64,000 bases of DNA from Chloroflexi bacterium CFX4. Lineage in GTDB: Bacteria; Chloroflexota; Anaerolineae; Aggregatilineales; UBA2796. A program made the position numbers and the translations under genes. The stretch is taken from positions 186,001 to 250,000 of the forward strand of contig QWHC01000002.1 of the NCBI GenBank assembly GCA_021404685.1, given 5' to 3'. Below, piece by piece: positions 51,879 through 62,388 of the stretch. The stretch's first letter is position 1. Each line of letters opens with the position of its first letter. The notes beneath the pieces are model-generated. The model ran no database searches. It saw only the letters and a program-made list of their open reading frames with translations, and was not told the DNA's origin.

Positions 51879-53544
51879 CAGCTTCCTTGGGCAGCATGGG
51901 AATCTGGATGCCGTGTGCGCGGGCAAACCGAATTGCCTCCGAGTAGCCGGCATCGGCGTGGCGCACCACACCCATGCCCGGATCCGTGGTCAGGACGCGC
52001 TCTAGGCGTCGGGCAGCCTCTGGCGTGCCGTCCGCCACGATCACTTGTCCGGCGTGTTGGCTATAGCCAATGCCCACGCCGCCACCGTGATGAATGCTGA
52101 CCCACGTTGCGCCGCCTACCGCATTAATCAGCGCGTTGAGCAGCGCCCAGTCCGCAATGGCATCGCTGCCGTCCTTCATGCGCTCGGTCTCGCGGTTTGG
52201 GCTGGCAACCGAGCCGCTATCAAGGTGATCGCGCCCGATCACAATCGGCGCTTTCAGTTCGCCGCTTGCCACCATCTGGTTGAATTTTAGCCCTGCTTTG
52301 GCGCGTTCGCCGTAGCCCAGCCAGCAAATGCGCGCTGGCAAACCCTGAAAGTCCACATGCTGGCGCGCCAAGGTCAGCCAACGCCGCAGGTGATCATCTT
52401 CTGGAAACAAGTCCAAGATGGCGCGGTCGGTGGCGTAAATATCTTCGGCATCGCCGGAGAGCGCCACCCAACGAAAGGGTCCCTTGCCTTCGCAAAACAG
52501 CGGACGGATATAGGCTGGCACAAAGCCGGGATAATTGAAAGCATCGGCGACGCCAGCATCAAAGGCGCGCTGCCGCAGATTGTTGCCATAATCAAAGACG
52601 ACAGCGCCCTTCGCCTGCCAAGCCAACATCGCCTTAACGTGCGCCACCATCGAGGCGATGGCGCGCTGTTTGTAGGTATCCGGATCGTGTTCGCGCAGGT
52701 GCGCGGCAGCCTCAAGCGTCAAGCCGGCGGGAATGTAGCCGTACAGCACGTCATGCGCGCTGGTTTGGTCGGTCACCACGTCCGGCTGAACGCCGCGCAG
52801 CAGCAGTTGCGGCAGCACTTCGCTGGCATTGCCGATCAAGCCAATGGATTGCGGCGTTTGGTGGGCGAGCGCTTCCTCAACCCACGTCATCGCTTCTTCG
52901 AGATCATCCGTCATGCGGTCGAGCTGGCGCAGCTTCAGGCGGCGTTCAGCGCGCCAACGGTCAACTTCCACAAACAGCCCAACGCCCTCATTCATGGTGA
53001 CTGCCAAAGGCTGCGCGCCGCCCATCTCGCCAAGCCCTGCCGTCAGGACGAATTTGCCTTTCAGGCTGCCCCAGCCGTGTTGGCGTGCCAATGCGCCGAA
53101 CGTCTCATAAGTGCCTTGCAGGATGCCCTGCGTGCCGATGTAAATCCAACTACCGGCGGTCATCTGCCCATACATGATCAGCCCGTCACGTTCCCATTTG
53201 TCAAAGTTTTCTTGCGTTGCCCAAGCGGGGACGATGTTGCTATTGGCGATCAGGACGCGCGGCGCGTCTGGGTGCGTGCGGAAAACAGCGACCGGCTTGC
53301 CGGATTGCACCAAGAGCGTTTCATCAGGCTCTAGCCTTTTGAGCGCCTCCAGAATGGCGTCAAAGGCTGCCCAATTACGCGCCGCCTTGCCACGTCCGCC
53401 ATAGACGATCAAATTTTGCGGATCAAAGGCAACGTCCTCATCAAGGTTGTTTTGGATCATGCGGTAGGCAGCTTCGATCAGCCAATTTTTGCAGGTGAGT
53501 TGGCTGCCAATAGGCGCTTTAATCTTCCGACCCTGCGGCGTCAT
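51865..53544 (-). CDS. hutU: Urocanate hydratase
   Basis: The 559-residue enzyme has the NAD-binding urocanase features: [60 protein letters not shown] and [17 protein letters not shown]. It converts urocanate to imidazolonepropionate. It overlaps the next upstream gene by 26 bases. Confidence 0.97.
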   Translation of the reverse strand: MTPQGRKIKAPIGSQLTCKNWLIEAAYRMIQNNLDEDVAFDPQNLIVYGGRGKAARNWAAFDAILEALKRLEPDETLLVQSGKPVAVFRTHPDAPRVLIANSNIVPAWATQENFDKWERDGLIMYGQMTAGSWIYIGTQGILQGTYETFGALARQHGWGSLKGKFVLTAGLGEMGGAQPLAVTMNEGVGLFVEVDRWRAERRLKLRQLDRMTDDLEEAMTWVEEALAHQTPQSIGLIGNASEVLPQLLLRGVQPDVVTDQTSAHDVLYGYIPAGLTLEAAAHLREHDPDTYKQRAIASMVAHVKAMLAWQAKGAVVFDYGNNLRQRAFDAGVADAFNYPGFVPAYIRPLFCEGKGPFRWVALSGDAEDIYATDRAILDLFPEDDHLRRWLTLARQHVDFQGLPARICWLGYGERAKAGLKFNQMVASGELKAPIVIGRDHLDSGSVASPNRETERMKDGSDAIADWALLNALINAVGGATWVSIHHGGGVGIGYSQHAGQVIVADGTPEAARRLERVLTTDPGMGVVRHADAGYSEAIRFARAHGIQIPMLPKEADDAR

Positions 53545-54493
53545 GCGTTTTTCTCCCTCTTAAAAAATGTGTATGGGCTGCCAAAAAATGCCAGATGGCC
53601 GCCGCAGCCAAGCGGCACGTGCGATCATCTATATCGTAGTGTGGGTTAACTTCGCTGATCTCAAAAAGGCGCGTGCGCCCTTCTCTGCCCGCCAGCTGCC
53701 CGATTTGGCAAAATTCCTCGCCCGTCAGCCCGGTTGGGTTCGGCGCGCTGACGGCGGGTGCATCGGCGGCGCGCACCACGTCCATATCCAGTCCCCAGAA
53801 GACGGCGGACGCTGCGCTGCGGCTGAGCAGATCGCGCAGGAGCGCTGCTACGCCGATCTCATGCACCGCTGCCAAGTCGTAAGCACGCACGCCTTTGTGT
53901 GCCAAGTAGCGCTGATAGGTTGGCGCATTGGCAAACGGCTGATAGGCAATCTCGTAAAAATGGGAGGGCTGTAAGAAGCCTTCTTCCAAAAGCTGGCGGT
54001 AGGGCGTGCCGCTGTTCGGCGGGACATCAGCGCGCACGTCAAAATGAGCATCCACGTTGAACGCCAGCACTGCGCCTTCTGTCTCCAGCGCTAAGGCGGA
54101 ACAATCGGGATAGCTGGTATCGTTGCCGCCGCCCAACACGATCAGGCATTTGCCGTCGCGCAGCATTTGCCGCACAAGATCGCGGTGCAGGGCGTGCGTT
54201 GCCTCTAAAGTGCCTTGCAGGCGCGTATCGCCCGCATCAAAGAGGCGCAGCCCTTCAATGCTGACGTATTTGTACAAGCAGCGGCGGATCGCGTTCGGTG
54301 CGTCCTTAGCGCCAAGGCGCCCTTTGTTGCGCGCCACGCCTTCATCTTGCGGCAGCCCTAGCAAGACGATCTCTGCTTCAGCGTAGCGCTCAGGCGCGGT
54401 GAAGACTGTTTCGCCCAACCGTACATCGTTGGGATCGCCACGTTTGAAGAATACGGCAGGATCAGCCGCCGTGCGCGGTGAGAAGTAAGCCAT
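53519..54493 (-). CDS. hutG: Formimidoylglutamase (arginase/agmatinase family)
   Basis: The ATG at 54493 with AAAGGTG upstream gives 324 residues. Ureohydrolase metal motifs are [21 protein letters not shown] and GLDMDVVRA. The usual GGGHD is GGGND, so one manganese ligand is Asn, a change reported in some formimidoylglutamases; I state this from memory. By operon context it removes the formimino group as the last hut step. It is the first gene of the operon. Confidence 0.88.
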   Translation of the reverse strand: MAYFSPRTAADPAVFFKRGDPNDVRLGETVFTAPERYAEAEIVLLGLPQDEGVARNKGRLGAKDAPNAIRRCLYKYVSIEGLRLFDAGDTRLQGTLEATHALHRDLVRQMLRDGKCLIVLGGGNDTSYPDCSALALETEGAVLAFNVDAHFDVRADVPPNSGTPYRQLLEEGFLQPSHFYEIAYQPFANAPTYQRYLAHKGVRAYDLAAVHEIGVAALLRDLLSRSAASAVFWGLDMDVVRAADAPAVSAPNPTGLTGEEFCQIGQLAGREGRTRLFEISEVNPHYDIDDRTCRLAAAAIWHFLAAHTHFLRGRKTHDAAGSED

Positions 54494-54515
54494 AGGCACC
54501 TTTCTAGGCGAGGGA

Positions 54516-54554
54516 TGCAGCAGCACTGCACCCGATCAACACGCCCAGAGTATA
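54516..54554 (-). promoter_or_regulatory. Candidate hut promoter and operator
   Basis: On the minus strand there is TATACT (-10; 54549-54554), without a clear -35. Downstream lies the dyad TGCAG-CAGCA-CTGCA (54516-54530), between the predicted start of transcription and hutG. It may be an operator for a hut repressor; no regulator gene is adjacent. Confidence 0.4.
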
Positions 54555-54583
54555 GCGAATGTTGGGAAGGTTGTGCCTAGCCG

Positions 54584-54624
54584 GCAGCCCTTGCCGCTGC
54601 TGGGTGAGCGTAGGCAAGGGCTGC
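54584..54624 (-). terminator. Hairpin after acs
   Basis: GCAGCCCTTGCC (54584-54595) and GGCAAGGGCTGC (54613-54624) form a perfect 12-bp stem with a 17-base loop, just after the acs stop codon. It has no T tract. Confidence 0.6.
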
Positions 54625-54636
54625 GTTGCAGATGGG

Positions 54637-56547
<1,911 letters not shown>

Positions 56548-56638
56548 AGCGCATAAACTCCTGATTAGTTGAAAACACTTTAGGTGGGTCAGCCTAGCAG
56601 AGAAGCCGTTACTCCGCCGTGCCGCACTTAATAGGTAC

Positions 56639-56667
56639 ATTATCCGATCAATGGTTTGCTTAGGCAA
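56639..56667 (-). promoter_or_regulatory. Sigma-A-type promoter of acs
   Basis: On the minus strand: TTGCCT, 17 bases, GATAAT, about 92 bases before the acs start. Confidence 0.55.
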
Positions 56668-56756
56668 GCATGATTTTGGCGCGTTTGGGCAGCCCTCTCG
56701 CACCCTTCCCGCCACGCCAAAAACCGACCCAATCGAAACGATCTCATACCTTGCGG

Positions 56757-56785
56757 TTGACCATGCTTTAACAAAGTAGTAGAAT
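56757..56785 (+). promoter_or_regulatory. Sigma-A-type promoter of the S1-domain gene
   Basis: TTGACC (56757-56762), 17 bases, TAGAAT (56780-56785), 67 bases before the ATG; AAAGGAG serves as ribosome-binding site. Confidence 0.75.
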
Positions 56786-56852
56786 TGCCCACAAAATGCG
56801 ATAATCCTGATCGCTATCCCGATTTCTCAATGGGACAAAGGAGCAACTGAGC

Positions 56853-57803
56853 ATGATTGAAGAAAATGCTGCCCCAACCGAACCGATGGCAGCAGACCTA
56901 GCCGACTCTGCGCCGCAGAGACCTGAAGTGGTAAGCACACCCGAAGCCGTTCTTGACGCCGAAACCCTTCCCGAAGCCGCCCTTGCCCGCCAAGCCACTG
57001 AAGCAGTTGAGGCAACCGAAGAAGCACCCGCCGAACTGCCTTCCCTTTCCCTTCAAGCGCTGAAGCCTAAAATGGAGCTGAACGGCGTTGTGAAGCGCGT
57101 GGAACTCTTTGGCGCCTTTGTGGATATTGGCGTGGGCAAAGATGCGCTCGTCCACATCTCGCAGATCAGCGAAGAGCCTGTCAAGAACGTCAACGATGTG
57201 CTAACGGCAGGGCAGCCCGTCACCGTTTGGGTGCGCCAAGTGGACGCCGAACGCGAACGGATTGATGTGACCATGATCAAGCCGCTCGGCGTGCAGTGGA
57301 GCGAAATCCGCGTTGGGCAAGTGGTGACGGGCAAAATTGTGCGCGTCGAGAAGTTTGGCGTCTTTCTGGAGATTGGCGCGGAGCGTCCCGGCATGGTGCA
57401 TGTCTCGGAGCTTTCGCTTGGCTACGTCGGCTCGCCGGAGGATGTCTATAAGGTAGATGAAGAACTCACGGCAAAGGTCATCAAGGTCAACAGCCGCAAG
57501 AAGCAGATCGATCTAAGCGTGAAGGCGTTGGAAGCACCAAGCGCCGCCGCCCAGAGCGATGATGAGGATGATGAGAACGTGCCAAACGCCATCGAACTGG
57601 CGCTGCGCCGTGCGCTGCTGAACTCTGAAGATGCAGACTTCCCAGAGCTGGAGCGCGCCCTTGAAAGCCGCGGCACGAATAAGGCAAACAATCGCAGAGG
57701 CAAGAAACGTGATAAGCGCGCAGGCAGCCGCCAACAGCAAGAAGAATTGCTGACGCGCACGCTGGATAGCGGCATCGGTCGGGAACAGCCGAACGCTAAC
57801 TAA
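56853..57803 (+). CDS. S1 RNA-binding domain protein (S1-like)
   Basis: This 316-residue protein has an acidic, Ala/Glu-rich N-terminus (1-65), two S1 domains (about 72-142: GVVKRVELFGAFVDIGVGKDALVHISQIS; about 158-228: GKIVRVEKFGVFLEIGAERPGMVHVSEL) and a basic C-terminus (KKRDKRAGSRQQQ). It is shorter than E. coli S1 and resembles the compact S1-like proteins of Gram-positive-type bacteria. It should bind mRNA on or near the ribosome. Confidence 0.92.
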   Translation: MIEENAAPTEPMAADLADSAPQRPEVVSTPEAVLDAETLPEAALARQATEAVEATEEAPAELPSLSLQALKPKMELNGVVKRVELFGAFVDIGVGKDALVHISQISEEPVKNVNDVLTAGQPVTVWVRQVDAERERIDVTMIKPLGVQWSEIRVGQVVTGKIVRVEKFGVFLEIGAERPGMVHVSELSLGYVGSPEDVYKVDEELTAKVIKVNSRKKQIDLSVKALEAPSAAAQSDDEDDENVPNAIELALRRALLNSEDADFPELERALESRGTNKANNRRGKKRDKRAGSRQQQEELLTRTLDSGIGREQPNAN

Positions 57804-57837
57804 GCCGTGCGCCGCGTTGCGGCAGTTTGGCTTTTTG
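57802..57837 (+). terminator. Terminator after the S1-domain gene
   Basis: AAGCC (57802-57806) pairs with GGCTT (57829-57833) and GCCGC with GCGGC (57811-57815, 57819-57823) inside, followed by TTT. Confidence 0.65.
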
Positions 57838-57865
57838 CGCCTCTTGCACTCCGCGTGGCGTTTGG

Positions 57866-58402
57866 TTACGCCTGCTCTGCCTCATCGTCGTCAGCGATGG
57901 CATTCAATGTGCGCCATAGTCGCGCAAAGCTCACACCGAACAGCACAGTCATGGTGACGGCGCTGCCCATGCACCATTGGCAAAAGCTGTTCAGGACGAG
58001 CGCCTGAATGGCGACAAAGTAGCCCGATACCAAAAAGCCAATCAACGCCATGCCGAAGATGAGCAGCTTGCTATATTTGGCAATCAGCGCGCTGCGCCGT
58101 TCGGCAACTAAGGTTAGGAAGATGGCGGCATATCCGACAAAGCCGAGATACGCCACTGGCACGCCGCCATATCCACCGATATAGCCATACGGCGAGCTAT
58201 CTACATAGCTGCAATCACTGATCGCTGCCACACAGGCGATCTCGGTGTTGGTCAGCTTGGTGTAGGAAAGATAGCCCGCGATGAATAAGCCGATCAGCGC
58301 CAAGATGAAGCTGATCCGCCACAGCGAGTCGCGCTTGGTTGCGGCAGCTGCGCCTTGCGTGGTTGGGGCGGTATATTGCCCTGCGGTATTGCTGGTAGCC
58401 AT
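57866..58402 (-). CDS. Vitamin K epoxide reductase (VKOR) family protein
   Basis: The 178 residues have four to five membrane helices. The loop cysteine pair is in CVAAISDCSYVDSSPYG and the active-site CxxC is FCQWC, followed by a further helix. Bacterial VKOR reoxidises a DsbA-like thiol oxidase using quinone. There is no fused thioredoxin domain and no dsbA beside it. It shares direction with moeA, 15 bases downstream of it. Confidence 0.93.
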   Translation of the reverse strand: MATSNTAGQYTAPTTQGAAAATKRDSLWRISFILALIGLFIAGYLSYTKLTNTEIACVAAISDCSYVDSSPYGYIGGYGGVPVAYLGFVGYAAIFLTLVAERRSALIAKYSKLLIFGMALIGFLVSGYFVAIQALVLNSFCQWCMGSAVTMTVLFGVSFARLWRTLNAIADDDEAEQA

Positions 58403-58417
58403 TGTGCATTACGTCCT

Positions 58418-59656
58418 TTACATATCCTGATCAAAGAGGCGCACGGGCAAGCGTGTGCCGATGGGTACTTCCGTCATGCCTTCGGGGATGATCAACAAGC
58501 CGTCAGCGTTGACCAATGAACTGATCGCGCCTGAACTTTGCGTGCCTGTGCTGAAGGCGATCAGGCGCTCTGCCTGACGCGTGAGTTTGACCCGTGCGTA
58601 GGTGCGCCGACCGTCGCTATGCAGCACCTCACCCACTTCTGCCGTTCGCTGTGGTGCGGCATCCGTCGGAATGCCGAGCAACTTTTGCAAGGCAGGGCGC
58701 ACGAAAACATCAAAGGTGACCAGTGCGCTAACGGGATTGCCCGGCAGCCCAAAAAACGGCACGCCGCCAAAATCGCCGAAGGCAAGTGGCTTGCCCGGAC
58801 GCATGTTGACGCGCCACAAGCTGAGCGTCCCGCGCCGCGTGACCGCCTCTTTCACCACGTCCAACGTGCCGACGGAAACGCCCGCCGTACTCACGATCAT
58901 ATCAGCGTCGGCGGCTGCCTCAAGGCGGCTGTAGACTGCCTCGACCGAGTCGGCGGCAATGCCCATAAAGCGCGCCACGCCACCGACGGCTTGCACCAAA
59001 GCACACAGCGCCACGCTATTCATATCATGGATTTTGCCCGCCATCAGCGGCATGTGCGGCGGCAGCAGTTCATCGCCCGTCGAGAGGACTGCCACCACAG
59101 GGCGGCGCACAACAGGCACCTGTGCCACGCCCAAGCCCGCCAAAATGCCCACATCCGCAGCGCGCAAACGCCGCCCTGCCCTCAGCACAACCGCACCCTG
59201 CCGCACATCTTCCCCACCCTGCCGCACGCCGTTCCCAACGCCCACTGCCGCACGGATCAGCACGCTTTCGGGCAATGTGCTGTTCACTTCAAAGCGGCTG
59301 GGTGCATCATCGGTTTGCTCAACTGGCACAACGGCGTCAGCGCCTTCAGGCAGCGGCGCGCCCGTCATGATCCGCATAGCAGTTTGCGAGGGCAGCGGCA
59401 TGGCTGGCAGGCTGCCCGCTGGAATATCACCACTGACAGGCAGCCGCACAGGCGTTTCAGCCTTGGCAGCGGCAACCTCAGCGGCGCGCACGGCGTAGCC
59501 ATCTAAGGCGCTGTTGGGGAACGGTGGCAGATCATGCGCTGCCTGCACAGGCTCTGCCAGAATGCGCCCGTAGGCATCTTCCAAGCGCACGCGCTCAGTG
59601 GGAAGCGGCGAAAATATCTCTAGAATACGCGCAAGTGCCTCATCAACGCTGTACAC
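58418..59656 (-). CDS. moeA: Molybdopterin molybdotransferase MoeA
   Basis: I chose the GTG at 59656 (GGAG 8 bases upstream), giving 412 residues starting VYSVDEALARIL. MoeA motifs: PPFPNSALDGYAVRA, IMTGAPLPEGADAVVPVEQ, STGDELLPP, and FGDFGGVPFFGLPGNPVSALVTF. It inserts molybdate into molybdopterin. No other molybdenum-cofactor gene is in the window. A TATAAT box lies upstream on the minus strand (59694-59699). Confidence 0.95.
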   Translation of the reverse strand: MYSVDEALARILEIFSPLPTERVRLEDAYGRILAEPVQAAHDLPPFPNSALDGYAVRAAEVAAAKAETPVRLPVSGDIPAGSLPAMPLPSQTAMRIMTGAPLPEGADAVVPVEQTDDAPSRFEVNSTLPESVLIRAAVGVGNGVRQGGEDVRQGAVVLRAGRRLRAADVGILAGLGVAQVPVVRRPVVAVLSTGDELLPPHMPLMAGKIHDMNSVALCALVQAVGGVARFMGIAADSVEAVYSRLEAAADADMIVSTAGVSVGTLDVVKEAVTRRGTLSLWRVNMRPGKPLAFGDFGGVPFFGLPGNPVSALVTFDVFVRPALQKLLGIPTDAAPQRTAEVGEVLHSDGRRTYARVKLTRQAERLIAFSTGTQSSGAISSLVNADGLLIIPEGMTEVPIGTRLPVRLFDQDM

Positions 59657-59733
59657 GAGCTTTCTCCAACGGCAGCATCGCTTCACGCTGCCCATTATAC
59701 CGCGCTCAGCGGCGGGCGCGCCTTAGAGATTGG

Positions 59734-60654
59734 CTAGTGTGGTTGGCGCGTCGGACGAATGATCCCGAACCAGATCGAGGCGCCCATCACGCCAAGCGTG
59801 ATCGCAATCCAAACCAACAGCCAAAAGTTCACCGGCAAGTTGGTCAGGCGCGCCACTGCCAACGCATCATTTGGCACGTTGCCCAGCATGGTGGATTGGC
59901 TGTTCCACAGCGAGAGGATGTCGTTAAGCGCGTTAAAGCCGACGATCAGCGCCAGTGCGTTCAACAGGAAGGTCACCACTATCCGCGAGCCAAAGGCGGC
60001 AAGGGCAAACAGCGCCGTGCCGCTGACAATGCCCGTCAGCAGCGCCACATTGTCGCGCACCAACACGAAGGTCAGCACCAAAGCGCCAACCGCTGCGCCG
60101 CGGAAGATGACCTGCATCTGATTTTCGCTCTCGCGCAGCGCGCCGCCTGCTGACCATAAGCCAATCGTCAAGCCAATGCCGCCGATCAACAGCGCCCCCT
60201 CGCCGCCCGTGAACAGCAGCGCGCAGCCGATGAAAAACAGTCCGGTTAGCACGGCAACCAAATGCACACGCCGCACCCGATTCGCCGCAAAGAGCAAGAT
60301 CGCACCGAAGAACGCCGCGCCCAAGTAGCCCATCTGTGTGATGATGATGCGGTTGCCGCCGGCTGTGGTCGCTAACCCAGCACCGTTTGGAAACACGCGA
60401 AACTCAATGAAGCGCCCGCCGGTGAGCAGCGCTGAAAGCCCATGCCCTGCCTCATGGACGAAGGTCACCAGCAGCCGAAAGGGATACAGCAAACTGCTGA
60501 CCGTCTCGTTACGCGGCGCAATTTGCCATAGCAAAAAGACGAGTGCGAAAGCACCCAGCGAAACGAACAAAATGCGGCGGCGCGTCCGCCCTTCTGTGCC
60601 ATGCGCTGCCGCGTCTTTATCCGCGTTATTATAGAGGCGTTCGTAGCTGCTCAT
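59734..60654 (-). CDS. M50B-type membrane metallopeptidase
   Basis: The ATG at 60654 gives 306 residues with about eight membrane helices. The zinc motif HEAGH is in VTFVHEAGHGLSALLTGG. The family is the site-2-protease-like M50B group, typical of actinobacteria and Chloroflexota; substrates are unknown. The C-terminal second ligand motif is not obvious. Confidence 0.85.
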   Translation of the reverse strand: MSSYERLYNNADKDAAAHGTEGRTRRRILFVSLGAFALVFLLWQIAPRNETVSSLLYPFRLLVTFVHEAGHGLSALLTGGRFIEFRVFPNGAGLATTAGGNRIIITQMGYLGAAFFGAILLFAANRVRRVHLVAVLTGLFFIGCALLFTGGEGALLIGGIGLTIGLWSAGGALRESENQMQVIFRGAAVGALVLTFVLVRDNVALLTGIVSGTALFALAAFGSRIVVTFLLNALALIVGFNALNDILSLWNSQSTMLGNVPNDALAVARLTNLPVNFWLLVWIAITLGVMGASIWFGIIRPTRQPH

Positions 60655-60669
60655 CAAATGTTTCTGCCT

Positions 60670-60699
60670 TTGCGGTCTTTCGCCCAATGTGCGTACAAT
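60670..60699 (+). promoter_or_regulatory. Sigma-A-type promoter of the endonuclease IV-like gene
   Basis: TTGCGG (60670-60675), 18 bases, TACAAT (60694-60699), 56 bases before the ATG. Confidence 0.5.
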
Positions 60700-60755
60700 T
60701 GCTGTGAGTTGCCCTTGACTTTAACACGGCTTGCCGCCGTAGAGGAATTTTCGCC

Positions 60756-61667
60756 ATGCCCAAACCAAATGCCCTTCCACCTGCCGATCCACTCCGCTTT
60801 GGCACCGTGGGCGCGCCGCAAAGCACACCCAAACCCGGCGGCACACCGCTTGCCATCGCCCACAGCCGCGCTTTAGGGTTAGATCACCTTGAGATCGCAT
60901 GGGTGCAGAGTGTGCGCGTGACCGATGACTCCTGCGTGGCAATCAAACAGACGGCTGAGCAGCACGGCATTTCGCTGAGCGTTCACGCGCCCTACTTCAT
61001 CAACCTGAACAGCCAAACCGCCGAACTGATGCAGAAAAGCGATGAACGCCTTCTGGCGGCAGCGCGCAAAGGCTTTTTGGCAGGCGCCCGTGATATTATC
61101 TTCCACCCTGCTTCTTACCACAACCAACCGCCTGAAAAAGTTTACGAGCGCGTGCGCGAAAAGTTGCTCGAACTCACCGCGATTTTGCGCGCCGAAGGTG
61201 TCAACGTCACCCTGCGCCCGGAGACGATGGGCAAGCCGGCGATGTTCGGCACGCTGGCGGAAGTGATCCAACTCAGCCGTGAGGTGGAAGGCGTGTTGCC
61301 TGCTATTGATTTTGCCCATCTGCACGCACGCGACGGCAAGCACAACACCTATGAGGAATTCCGCGCCATGCTCAAGGCAGTTGAAGATGGCTTGGGCAGG
61401 CGTGGGCTGGAAACGCTGCACCTGCACCTGAGCGGCATTGAGTACGGCGCAAAGGGCGAGCGCCAGCACATTCCGCTGAACGAGGCAGATTTTGCCTACC
61501 GCGATCTGCTTCAGGCGCTTATTGAGGTGGACGGGCGCGGCACAGTCGGCGTGGAAGCGCCAGAGCCGTTCCATGTGGCAGATGCGCTCACCTTGCAGGC
61601 AACCTATCGGCGGCTGCGCGCCATTCACGAAGGGACGGTCACGGAAAGCCTAGCGGCGGAAGACTGA
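60756..61667 (+). CDS. Endonuclease IV-like TIM-barrel protein (AP endonuclease family 2)
   Basis: This 303-residue protein has the family pattern: VHAPYFINL, FHPASYHNQPPEKVYE, LRPETMGKPAMFGTLAEV (in place of the classic ENTAG motif), IDFAHLHARDG and HLHLSGIEYG. The metal-binding His, Glu and Asp positions appear kept. It would cut at abasic sites in DNA, but the non-classic ENTAG leaves a sugar-phosphate isomerase role possible. Its stop is one base from the stop of the convergent toxin gene. Confidence 0.82.
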   Translation: MPKPNALPPADPLRFGTVGAPQSTPKPGGTPLAIAHSRALGLDHLEIAWVQSVRVTDDSCVAIKQTAEQHGISLSVHAPYFINLNSQTAELMQKSDERLLAAARKGFLAGARDIIFHPASYHNQPPEKVYERVREKLLELTAILRAEGVNVTLRPETMGKPAMFGTLAEVIQLSREVEGVLPAIDFAHLHARDGKHNTYEEFRAMLKAVEDGLGRRGLETLHLHLSGIEYGAKGERQHIPLNEADFAYRDLLQALIEVDGRGTVGVEAPEPFHVADALTLQATYRRLRAIHEGTVTESLAAED

Positions 61668-61668
61668 G

Positions 61669-62083
61669 CTAGGGCAACAGCGTGAGCTCGGCGTGGTTCG
61701 GGCGGAAGATGCCGAAATCACGCCGATCAAAGGTGCAAAGGCGAGTGATGGTCAGGCGCCCACAGAGCGCCATCAGGCAGCAATCCACAAAGTCGAAGCG
61801 CGCTTCGGCAGAGCGGCGCATGATCTGTGCTGCACGGTTGAGATCAGCTAAGGTGAGGCACTGCACCCGTCTCTACCAACCATTGGATGAACTGTGCCTC
61901 GGCAGTGATGCCTGCCTCACGCCGCAACAAATACATCACCTCTGTGGGGGCTACTTCAGGAACGATATAGCGGAATGCTCGGCTTTCGGGCGATCTCAGC
62001 AAGTCTGAGGCAGGCTGATGCCGCATATCATGCCGATTGTAGAGCGCAACGAGAGAACTTGTATCAACCAGAACTTGTGTCAC
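61669..62083 (-). pseudogene. Frameshifted PIN-domain toxin (VapC-like)
   Basis: The N-terminal part (GTG 62083, MTQVLVDTSSLVALYNRHD) runs out of frame at 61844. The C-terminal part (DLNRAAQIM, ARFDFVDCCLMALCGRLTITRLCTFDRRDF) continues in the +1 frame to 61669. The join is at a run of three G (61866-61868 on the minus strand); two G would restore one frame. The PIN acidic residues (VDTSS, DFVD, FDRRDF) are all present across the two parts. It overlaps the antitoxin by 20 bases. Confidence 0.75.
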
Positions 62084-62380
62084 TGTCTTCTATCTCTTTT
62101 CGCAGATGATCGGCAAATTCCTTCTCCAAGATTTTGCGGCTGCGAAGCGATAGATCGGTTATGTGTTCTCCCCAATCTTGTTCCTCAGCCTCAACACGCG
62201 CTAAAAATGCTGTCGCCCAATTGTCGGCTGGCGCTGGTACGTCTGCCTCCACCCAAGCCTGAACGACCCCTCGACGCTGCGCCCATCACGCGCTGCAATC
62301 GCCTGAAGGCGCTCCGCCAAAGCGCCTGTGATCCGAATTTCTGCCAGCAGCACATCTCCCTCTGCTTTTGAAGCGATCAT
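62064..62380 (-). pseudogene. Frameshifted antitoxin of the PIN-toxin pair
   Basis: An ATG at 62380 opens MIASKAEGDVLLAEIRITGALAERLQAIAARDGRSVEG, which then breaks. The frame shifts to VVQAWVEADVPAPADNW and the tail LEKEFADHLRKEIEDSD. The break is at a run of four G (62267-62270); five would restore the frame. The product would be a RHH-type or similar antitoxin of about 105 residues. It lies 8 bases after serA. Confidence 0.65.
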
Positions 62381-62388
62381 ACCACACC

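Larger units (their letters stand above)
56548..56852. other. Divergent region between acs and the S1-domain gene
   Basis: This 305-base gap holds the acs and S1 promoters, listed separately. I see no gene in it. Confidence 0.6.

Noticed and set aside
52357-53334. Plus-strand frame of 325 residues opposite hutU
   Set aside because: Antisense to a canonical hutU; composition is of shadow type.
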